Assembly: GCA_027858795.1 (NCBI GenBank)
Contig: JAQICF010000128.1
Location: 1-18,731, forward strand
Direction: 5' to 3'
DNA: 18,731 bases
From: Candidatus Delongbacteria bacterium
Lineage (GTDB): Bacteria > Delongbacteria > UBA4055
The notes under the pieces were generated by a model, which worked only from the letters and a program-made list of their open reading frames with translations, was not told where the DNA came from and made no database searches. The first letter of the stretch is position 1. Every line of letters begins with the position of its first letter. Positions 1 through 6,300 of the stretch are shown one piece after another. The position numbers were made by a program, and so were the translations under genes.

Positions 1-224
1 CCTCCCTCTACCATTTTGCTGACCTCAGCAAATTGGTCATTTATCTCATATCCACTATTCTTACATGCAAGCTTTGCTCGGTCTAACACTTTGACAAAAT
101 TTCGCCATTGAACATACTCAAGTGTATTTGAAAGTTCACGGGCGTACCAGAATTCATTTCCATCATCTGAAATATGCTTGATACTTTCGAAAGGTTTGTA
201 CTCTTTCGCTATTAAGTTACTCAT
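1..224 (-). CDS. dinD: DinD-like DNA-damage-inducible protein, N-terminal part (runs off the left edge)
   Basis: Reading leftwards from the ATG at 222-224 gives 74 residues with no stop, beginning MSNLIAKEYKPFESIKHI. It continues with a WYARELSNTLEY segment, then an RAKLACKNSG segment and DQFAEVSKMV. That order matches the N-terminus of E. coli DinD (a PFEEIK start, a W-ARQLGKLLGY segment, then RAKEACENSG), which I recall from the family. The region is related to the BRO/antirepressor N-terminal domain. E. coli dinD belongs to the SOS regulon and its product acts on RecA filaments; the role here is not known. An AGGAGA ribosome site lies 6 nt before the ATG. Upstream sit a leader inverted repeat and an operator-like palindrome that also precedes the ORF6N gene. 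The rest of the gene lies outside the window, so whether it is intact cannot be judged. Confidence 0.82.
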   Translation of the reverse strand, partial: MSNLIAKEYKPFESIKHISDDGNEFWYARELSNTLEYVQWRNFVKVLDRAKLACKNSGYEINDQFAEVSKMVEG

Positions 225-241
225 TTTGTTTCTCCTAGTTT

Positions 242-272
242 TATTCCTCTTTTTTATTGTTTAAGAGGAATA
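242..272 (-). promoter_or_regulatory. Leader inverted repeat between operator and dinD start
   Basis: Perfect 10-bp arms (TATTCCTCTT at 242-251, AAGAGGAATA at 263-272) enclose an 11-nt AT-rich loop in the untranslated leader of the dinD-like gene. There is no run of T on the coding strand directly after it, so a terminator is unlikely. It could be a second operator or an mRNA hairpin near the ribosome site. The ORF6N gene has a hairpin of different sequence at the equivalent place. Confidence 0.5.
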
Positions 273-286
273 TAAACAACGCACTA

Positions 287-310
287 GGTCATATAGTGAC
301 CCTTTGGTAC
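287..310 (-). promoter_or_regulatory. Operator-like palindrome upstream of dinD
   Basis: The perfect inverted repeat GGTCA-N5-TGACC occupies 287-301. It is followed on the plus strand by CTTTGGTAC, so on the coding strand the order is GTACCAAAG then the palindrome. The same compound site occurs at 1647-1670 before the ORF6N gene. It does not match the E. coli LexA box (CTGT-N8-ACAG). I infer binding by a dimeric regulator; its identity is unknown. Confidence 0.55.
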
Positions 311-333
311 TTTTCTTTCAATTTACCTCCGAC

Positions 334-393
334 ATTCTGAACTTGATTCAGAATCTTTCTTTTTAAAAGAGGGGACGGTTTGAAACCGTCCCC
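334..393 (-). repeat. Two-hairpin dispersed repeat, copy A
   Basis: Hairpin I has 8-bp arms (ATTCTGAA 334-341, TTCAGAAT 347-354) and a 5-nt loop. Hairpin II has 11-bp arms (GGGGACGGTTT 371-381, AAACCGTCCCC 383-393) around one base. They are joined by a CTTTCTTTTTAAAAGA linker. A second copy with the same layout lies at 1692-1752. Read on the minus strand, hairpin II is followed by TCTTTT, so it may work as a terminator for transcripts coming from the DUF4268 remnant and the three-way-junction element. Confidence 0.7.
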
Positions 394-423
394 TACGGTT
401 CTTGGTGTTCTTGTGTATTACGT

Positions 424-475
424 CAGACTCACTGGCTTTTGCCAGACAAGGGGATACATCCCCTTGTTGAGTCTG
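424..475 (-). repeat. Three-way-junction structured repeat, copy A
   Basis: An 8-bp outer stem (CAGACTCA 424-431, TGAGTCTG 468-475) closes directly onto two hairpins: CTGGC/GCCAG with a TTTT loop (432-445) and ACAAGGGGAT/ATCCCCTTGT (446-467). No unpaired bases remain at the junction. A second copy at 7577-7623 keeps both inner hairpins but has a different, still fully paired, outer stem. Both copies begin a few nucleotides after a minus-strand stop codon and are followed, after a short linker, by a GC-rich hairpin. It could be a 3'-UTR element, a structured RNA or a REP-like mobile repeat. Confidence 0.75.
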
Positions 476-477
476 CC

Positions 478-684
478 CTAATACCCCTTCGAATACTCAT
501 TCAACTTCTTGACAGGATTTTTAAATGCTTTGTACATCCTCTCTGATGCATCAACAAGAAACTTTATCATTTTACTCCAATCGTCCTTATCGAAAACATT
601 TACACCTGTTAGTACGGATTTAATTCTACAAGTAACTTTATCATCCTTTCTTTCCCATTCAAGTTCATCCCCGAAAGCTTGTAT
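478..684 (-). pseudogene. C-terminal remnant of a DUF4268-type protein
   Basis: An open frame of 68 codons runs from just after an in-frame TAA (685-687) to TAG at 478-480, with no start codon at its head. It opens IQAFGDELEWERKDDK and ends with a MYKAFKNPVKKLNEY segment. The QAFG-x-x-LEWERL-type segment followed by W-x-x-M-x-x-FLVDA-x-ERMYKAF resembles, from memory, the C-terminus of DUF4268 proteins, which often sit near restriction-modification or DNA-modification genes. The family is normally much longer (a few hundred residues), so this is a decayed or deleted tail. No plausible continuation is visible between 685 and the end of the ORF6N gene at 733. The family call is moderately sure; the coding-remnant call is firmer. 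Confidence 0.6.
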
Positions 685-720
685 TTATTGATGTTGATTT
701 AACAATATAAGTATTAAAAG

Positions 721-744
721 CTGAATTAGAAATTAGAAATTCAG
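721..744 (-). terminator. Weak hairpin spanning the ORF6N gene stop codon
   Basis: Arms CTGAATT (721-727) and AATTCAG (738-744) enclose a 10-nt AT-rich loop that contains the stop codon. On the minus strand the hairpin is followed by only CTTTTAATAC. That is a poor U-tract, so termination here would be inefficient. Confidence 0.25.
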
Positions 745-1596
745 TAATGATCTATCCATTTTCGAAAACCCGAACAACTTCTTCCCGAGATCTTTTATAG
801 ATGCTCCAATGTGATACACTTCCTTATCATCAATTATTATAAATCTATCATGTGCTTTTTTATATATTTTGACCTCAATCGGGAAATATTGTTTCTCGAA
901 CTTATCAATATCAAATTTCAAGTTACTAGAAATTGACTTGGTTACAATTTTTGCTTTTACATTCTTCGGCAGCTGAGATAAATAATTCAAAATACTCTTG
1001 TCAATATAATTATCTATTATAACAACTGATTTCTTTACTTTTGAAAACAGATCTGAAATAAAAATATGCGCATCGAAGATTTCACCTTCGAAGAAAATTC
1101 CCTGTTTTGGAATATTATCATTACTTTCTAATGCTGAGAATACTTGTTCAAATTTCTTGTCATGCTCAATTAGTTTGATCTCGGTATTTTCTAGCCTTTG
1201 GATAAATAAAGCATTACTGTTAATTACCTTCCTCATTTGAACAAAAGCTCTCATAATTTCAATGCTAATTTCTATAGCTTTATCACTTGTGAGTACAGAC
1301 GAAAGAGCTGCAACTCCCTGTTCAGTAAAAACATATGGATTTGAACCTCCTAAATGTTTTTTTGAAGGTATCGCATTTTGCGATACCATGAGGCTAATTT
1401 CTTTTTTATTAAGCTGGAATATAAAATCATCTGGGAATCTTTTTTTATTCCTTTTAACCTGCTCTCTTAATCTAAAAGGTTTAACTCCATATAATTCAGC
1501 CAGATCTCTATCCAACATTACTTGATACCCACGAATAGAATAAATTTTATCTTTTAAATTCAATTCATCGAATTTTTTAATTTCATTCTTTTGCAT
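733..1596 (-). CDS. ORF6N-domain protein with PLD-like C-terminal domain
   Basis: 287 residues. Residues about 15-100 form an ORF6N domain, a DNA-binding domain of the KilA-N/antirepressor world: an IRGYQVMLDRDLAELYGV segment, then F-LREQVKRN-RFPDDF and the VFTEQGVAALSSVL segment. Residues about 125-158 look like a coiled coil. Residues 165-287 resemble a phospholipase-D-like fold, with the VVIIDNYID strand and HDRFIIID (H249) near the end. The usual HxK of a catalytic HKD motif reads HDR, so catalysis is doubtful. The family is common in Bacteroidetes genomes and is linked to phage or mobile DNA; its function is not settled. A GGAG ribosome site 6 nt before the ATG supports the start. It shares an operator-like site with the dinD-like gene, which suggests common control. 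Confidence 0.88.
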   Translation of the reverse strand: MQKNEIKKFDELNLKDKIYSIRGYQVMLDRDLAELYGVKPFRLREQVKRNKKRFPDDFIFQLNKKEISLMVSQNAIPSKKHLGGSNPYVFTEQGVAALSSVLTSDKAIEISIEIMRAFVQMRKVINSNALFIQRLENTEIKLIEHDKKFEQVFSALESNDNIPKQGIFFEGEIFDAHIFISDLFSKVKKSVVIIDNYIDKSILNYLSQLPKNVKAKIVTKSISSNLKFDIDKFEKQYFPIEVKIYKKAHDRFIIIDDKEVYHIGASIKDLGKKLFGFSKMDRSLLNF

Positions 1597-1605
1597 ATCG
1601 TCTCC

Positions 1606-1629
1606 TGCGTAATTTTTTATTTATACGCA
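1606..1629 (-). promoter_or_regulatory. Leader inverted repeat of the ORF6N gene
   Basis: Arms TGCGTA (1606-1611) and TACGCA (1624-1629) enclose a 12-nt A/T loop and touch the ribosome site of the ORF6N gene. Position, size and loop composition parallel the dinD leader repeat at 242-272, but the arm sequence differs. Confidence 0.4.
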
Positions 1630-1646
1630 AGATACAAATAGCAAAG

Positions 1647-1670
1647 TGTCAAATAATGACCTTTTGGTAT
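1647..1670 (-). promoter_or_regulatory. Operator-like palindrome upstream of the ORF6N gene
   Basis: TGTCA-N5-TGACC at 1647-1661 is a near-perfect inverted repeat (4 of 5 arm positions), followed on the plus strand by TTTTGGTAT. Apart from scattered substitutions it matches the compound site at 287-310. On the coding strand it reads ATACCAAAA then GGTCATTATTTGACA, so it contains TTGACA, a possible -35 box. No convincing -10 is seen at normal spacing. Confidence 0.5.
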
Positions 1671-1691
1671 TTATTTTGGATTTTCTTTGTT

Positions 1692-1752
1692 ATCCTGAAT
1701 TTATTTCAGGATCTTTCTTTTAAAAAAAGGGGACGACCGTTGGGCTGTCCCC
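1692..1752 (-). repeat. Two-hairpin dispersed repeat, copy B
   Basis: Hairpin I is ATCCTGAA (1692-1699) / TTCAGGAT (1705-1712) with a 5-nt loop. Hairpin II is GGGGAC (1729-1734) / GTCCCC (1747-1752) with an imperfectly paired interior. The linker is nearly identical to copy A. Relative to copy A, one arm position changed from T-A to C-G with pairing kept. On the minus strand GTCCCC is followed by seven T, so hairpin II can serve as an intrinsic terminator in this orientation. Plus-strand translation of this repeat gives a spurious ILNLFQDL-type peptide. Confidence 0.65.
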
Positions 1753-1815
1753 TACATTCGTGGTATTCTTGTCCATTATCGGGGAATTATCTTTTGATTT
1801 TAATTGTAAATTGTA

Positions 1816-1860
1816 AATTGCTTCTACCCAAACCCAGCGAATTCATGAGCCAACTTATCA
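1816..1860. repeat. 45-nt direct repeat, copy 1
   Basis: This segment, with the core CCAAACCCAGCGAAT and then CATGAGCCAAC, recurs at 1990-2034 with 41 of 45 identical positions. It is preceded by tandem TAAATTG heptamers and followed by the TTATCAT/TTATCAC array. Together with 1597-1815 and 1960-2126 it forms a gene-free stretch made mostly of repeats. Confidence 0.8.
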
Positions 1861-1959
1861 TTTATCATTTATCATTTATCATTTATCACTTATCACTTAT
1901 CACTTATCACTTATCACTTATCACTTATCACTTATCACTCATCACTCATCACTCATCAC
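1855..1959. repeat. Heptanucleotide tandem repeat array (15 units)
   Basis: Fifteen uninterrupted 7-nt units: four TTATCAT, then eight TTATCAC, then three TCATCAC. The ordered variants indicate growth by slippage. Similar short tandemly repeated repetitive sequences are known in several bacterial groups. Related 7-mers nearby (TAAATTG, TCCATTG, TAGCTCA) suggest a general tendency of this locus to form heptamers. Confidence 0.9.
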
Positions 1960-1989
1960 TATCTTTTTAATTGTCCATTGTCCATTGTA

Positions 1990-2034
1990 AATTGATTCTC
2001 CCCAAACCCAGCGAATCCATGAGCCAACTCATCA
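1990..2034. repeat. 45-nt direct repeat, copy 2
   Basis: Second copy of the segment at 1816-1860, with four substitutions. It is preceded by TCCATTG and TAAATTG heptamers (about 1970-1994) and followed by TAGCTCA heptamers at 2039-2057. The pair flanks the heptamer array. Confidence 0.8.
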
Positions 2035-2038
2035 CTTA

Positions 2039-2057
2039 TAGCTCATAGCTCATAGCT
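2039..2057. repeat. Short TAGCTCA heptamer repeat
   Basis: Two full TAGCTCA units (2039-2045, 2046-2052) and a partial third. This is the fourth heptamer family in the same intergenic stretch. From here to 2126 nothing else is recognisable, and no terminator is visible for the DUF3883 gene ending at 2127. Confidence 0.6.
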
Positions 2058-2126
2058 ATCTTCCCCGCTTTGTAATCTTATTCTGAATTTTATTTATTTG
2101 GTACATATTGACCTCGTTCTAATATT

Positions 2127-3338
2127 TTATTTTTCACGAGTTTTAAATGTCATTTTATATGACACAGGAGTAATAATTACATTACCATCATTTTTTAAAT
2201 CCATACCACATATTTTCCAGATTTTAGGTCTCTTTTCTAAAACTTCGTATACTACATAAATGAAATAATTTTTGTTATCTTTCAAAGTATCAAGCTCATT
2301 TTTAGTGATAAATACATCACTTTGACCAATTTTTCTTTGTGTTGATTTAACTTCAATATATTTTACACTTTTATCTAAATTGAAAGATAAAATATCATAT
2401 CCTAAAGAATCATCTTCTTTTGATTTCTGCTCAACATTTTCCGCTAATTCTACTTTACCTTTTTTCTTTAAATACTCAGTTTCAGCAAGCATAACAATCT
2501 GCTCACCTCTTTCTCCGATCTTCTTATACTTCTTTGCCTGCTTTTCATAATCAGGCTTCTTTGGTTTAGTTGATTTCTTTTCTGTTTCAATATCATCCAT
2601 TTCAATTAATTCAAGATTAACAAACTCAAATTTCACTTTTTCAATTGGAGTTAACTCTTTTTCATCAAACTCTTCTTTAATCAAACCAGTGTCAGGTTTA
2701 CCAACATAAGTATATAGAAATTTGGCGAACTCAAAATTAGTCCAACTTTTCATCACTCCATCAGAATTTTTATATTTCAACAATAGTTTGTTTTTTTCGG
2801 TTTCAGATCTTGATCTGGTTGTTAGTCCGAATGCAATTATAAAGAAATCTAAATGCTTGTAATAATATACATTTATAAATTTTTCAGGATGATATAATGC
2901 TAGAATTTTCCCTTTGAACATTGGAGAAATAGGATTCTTCTTTAAAATTTCTATATCATCTGGATTTTCTATTAATTGTTTTATTGCTAATTTGACATTT
3001 TCAAATGCTTCATTGTGTTCACTTCCAAATATCATTTTTCCTATACGGTACTTCTGCTTTGATTTTTCCCCTTTATAACCAAAATACACACCGAATTTAC
3101 CTGCAGTACTTCCTTGAATATTCCCTAATTCATTTAATTTATTTTCTACCCAATAACAAAATGAATCTTTACTTCCCTTACCGACAACATATTCATCTAA
3201 ACTTAAATTTAAAATTTTTGATGTTGAGAATTTCTTAACAAATTTATTCCTCAAACCTACTAAATATTTGATGTCTTTTTTCATTTCTTTGTTGTTTAAA
3301 AAACGAGACTGCTTAACTCTTAATTCTTGTTTATTCAT
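2127..3338 (-). CDS. DUF3883 (PD-(D/E)XK nuclease-like) protein, partner of the DUF4062 gene
   Basis: 403 residues. The C-terminal part (about 270-375) looks like a DUF3883 domain of the PD-(D/E)XK nuclease superfamily. It has the helix GERGEQIVMLAETEYL, then SLGYDILSF with D315, then YIEVKST (E329, K331) and a late QSDVFITKNELD helix. D-x(13)-E-x-K is the expected metal-binding arrangement. Residues 48-90 contain a segment with SFCYWVENKLNELGNIQGS and KFGVYFGYKG, which reminds me of N-terminal modules of McrB-like restriction proteins; that is a weak resemblance. The middle (250-272) is a charged lysine-rich linker. The ATG lies 3 nt after the stop of the upstream 1145-residue gene, with only a poor ribosome site, so the two are probably translationally coupled. 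I infer a DNA-cutting effector; the substrate is unknown. Confidence 0.82.
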   Translation of the reverse strand: MNKQELRVKQSRFLNNKEMKKDIKYLVGLRNKFVKKFSTSKILNLSLDEYVVGKGSKDSFCYWVENKLNELGNIQGSTAGKFGVYFGYKGEKSKQKYRIGKMIFGSEHNEAFENVKLAIKQLIENPDDIEILKKNPISPMFKGKILALYHPEKFINVYYYKHLDFFIIAFGLTTRSRSETEKNKLLLKYKNSDGVMKSWTNFEFAKFLYTYVGKPDTGLIKEEFDEKELTPIEKVKFEFVNLELIEMDDIETEKKSTKPKKPDYEKQAKKYKKIGERGEQIVMLAETEYLKKKGKVELAENVEQKSKEDDSLGYDILSFNLDKSVKYIEVKSTQRKIGQSDVFITKNELDTLKDNKNYFIYVVYEVLEKRPKIWKICGMDLKNDGNVIITPVSYKMTFKTREK

Positions 3339-3341
3339 TCT

Positions 3342-6300
3342 CTACAACCCCAATTCTTTTATAATTTCTTTTACTTCTTCAATTGATGGTACTTTTATGT
3401 GAGTTTCTCTGAATCTTTTATCCATTTCATCAATTTGATAGCTCAAATATTTTACATCTGGATATTTTTCTTTCTTACTTTCAATGAACTTTATATATCT
3501 TTCTCGAATATTTGTATAAAAGGATTCTTCTTTCAAAGCCATAGTATGTAATGCACCTGTAATTATTTTATCTAGAGTATAGAAAGGTTCAATTTTAATT
3601 ATCTTTCTATAACTCATCTCTAACAATTCAAACAATTTGGGTATAAATATATAATTTTCAATACTTTTGAAACAATCAGTGACATCTAGTTGTAATTGAT
3701 TAATATCATCTTGATTTATATAGTGTATAAAATATTCAATTCCTTTGATTTCCTGTAATTTAATTAAATAATGGGCTGCCTTTAATCGCAGATTTCTATC
3801 TTTTGCTTCTTCTAATACTTTTACCAAAAATTCAGCTAGTGGAATTTCATTTTTGAAAGTAATTAATTTATCTACAATACCCCAATTAATACTACTAGAT
3901 GATTTGAGTAATTTAAACAGACCAATATAATCTTCCGTAGCTTCATAATACATATCTACCAAATTTTTTATTTCATAGTCAGGCAATCTGTTTAATTTAA
4001 TTTCATCAAATATGTAATGATATTCCTCTTGCATTTCGTTATTAATAACGATTTTGAAATGATTCATTAAAACAACAAAGACAGATATACCTTCTCGAAG
4101 ATTTGATCTTATCCTTTCCTTAACAAGATCAAGTGGTAATTTGCTTACTAAATCATCAATACCGGCAAATTCGGTACCAACAACATAATCAAATGACAAC
4201 ATATCTAGTAAGACTTCTCTTGGAAACTCAATATGTAATTTCTTGTAAAAATACCATAAATATATTGCAAATTCATTATAGTGAACTTGTGCATCGCCTT
4301 GAATAAGTGATTTCTTAAAGTTTATATCTTTTAATTTCGCAATACACCAATCATTAATAAATTTCATATGATTATGATTTAAGCTTAGATCTTTAAAACT
4401 TAATAATTGTTTATAAATTTTATTGATTATATATTTGTTTACTTTTTCTTCAACTTCAAACCAATCACTTACAATGTGTTTATTTATTCTGCCATTAATA
4501 TCAGCAAACATATTCAAAAGATTTGTTACTAAATCACAATTTGATTTTTCAAACTCAAAATTGTTCCAATAATCTTTTTGGGCTTTAAATACATCATTTT
4601 TATATATATCATCTACCTCATATTTTTCAAAGAATTCTAAGGTAATTTGTTTCAATTCTTGGTTATCAAACAACAAATCGAATTCGCCCTGTTGTTTTAT
4701 TTTTTTTATTGAGTCATAGTCCTTAACAACTGGTTTAATCAATTCAATATCTAGTTTATCTTTAATTTGCTCTTTAAATTCCTCAGAAATTGATTCATTG
4801 ATTCTTAAAAGGTTATGGTAAATTAACTTTATATGACCTTCATTAAGCTTAGTATTATATTTATCTATGATAATGTTAAAATTTGAATTATCTAAAAGCT
4901 CACAAATAAAATCGTATTGAGTATAAATATTTAGAGTTTCTTGAGTTATAATTAATTCTAGAGCTTCTGTTTTTGTTCCTGTTTTTTCAAAAAAACTGAT
5001 AAGTTCTTTTAAATTTTTATGACCATACTCCATACCTTTTTTTAGGTACACATCAAGTATATTTTCAAAAATGCTTGTATCATTATTATAAATATCAATA
5101 GATTTTTGGATTATTGATTTTATCAATTCATCAAAATAAATCATATTTCTGGAAGAGTAATCTGCAAAAAAATGCTTTAATAATTCCTTGATACTCTTAG
5201 ATTCCTTTAGTAGAAGAAGACTGTTGTGCAATGACACATCCTCATCAATAAGATTTATGTCTTCTCTATCTGGATCACCTTTTGTTTTTAATATTCGAAG
5301 TCCATCAATTAAATATTTAAAATACTTATCGACATAATCAGTTTTAGATAAAAATCTATAAACTGATGTTCTGACATATTCATTCTTATATTCTTTTATA
5401 TAATTGAATATTTTTTCAAATATGTCTCCAGAAGTTATCTCTTGTCGCTTGAAGACAGTAATTACATTTTGCACTATATTTTTGTCTTCTATATTACTTC
5501 CCAATTTTTCAAATAGAATAGGAATTATCTGTTCTTTTTGTTCATCATTGAGATTTTTAAAATAACCGAGTAATATTAATGAATTTATAAAAACAATTTT
5601 TGAATTTGTAGGTGTTTGTAATTCCGATATTAGATATTTATAAGTCTCTAATGATTCTCCAAATTCTGCAACTTCTTCGTTATGATAAGAATTTGAATAA
5701 ATCCAAATATCTTTCTTTTTAAAATCATTGAAAATATGCTTAAATATTAATTCCCTTGTTTTAATTGAGATTTTATCTTTATCAAGTTTAATTAGAGGAA
5801 GTTGATTATGCTCGCATAAATATTTTGTTATTTCTTCAAGTAATTTATTGTCACTTTTTAATAATTGGTAAATATAACTTACAACTCTTATGAGTTGTGG
5901 ATTTGCATATTTATTTTCAGTAAATAAGTATTTTTTTATGTCATCAAATTCCAGATCAACAAGTATTTTTGCTACAAAATAATCCTTTTTATTCTTGTTA
6001 AAAACAAGTTTGTTATCATCACAATTCAAATAATCCATTGACAACAAACAGCCCAACTCATTTTTATCTACTAATTGTTCAAACTCTGTTAAATTTAATG
6101 TATCGTTAAATAAAACGAAAATAAATGCTGCTTTCTTCGCTATCTTAAATGATTTATCTAATAATTCTTCTTTTATTTCTTCTTCAAAAGGTTCAATCTC
6201 CACTATAGGTGTCTCAGCATTCCTTAACTCATTTTGAGTAATTAGTATAAGATTACTTATTTTTTCTCTAAATTGTTCTATAGAAGTAAACTTATTAATC

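Noticed and set aside
509..691. Plus-strand 60-codon open frame
   Set aside because: It lies antisense to the DUF4268 remnant, whose minus-strand frame shows clear family motifs.
1855..1959. Possible CRISPR array
   Set aside because: Units are only 7 nt with no spacers; it is a simple tandem repeat.
1656..1970. Plus-strand open frame over the repeats giving an ILNLFQDL peptide and repeating YHLS units
   Set aside because: It is a translation of the two-hairpin repeat and the heptamer array (repeat length 7 cycles the frames). There is no ribosome site and the peptide is a familiar spurious product of such repeats.
2095..2115. TTTGGTAC and TATTGACC near the DUF3883 stop as a third operator site
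   Set aside because: The two parts lie in a different order and spacing from the sites at 287-310 and 1647-1670, no palindrome is formed, and no gene starts downstream of it.
3005..3238. Plus-strand open frame inside the DUF3883 gene
   Set aside because: It is a shadow frame, without a ribosome site or any recognisable motif.
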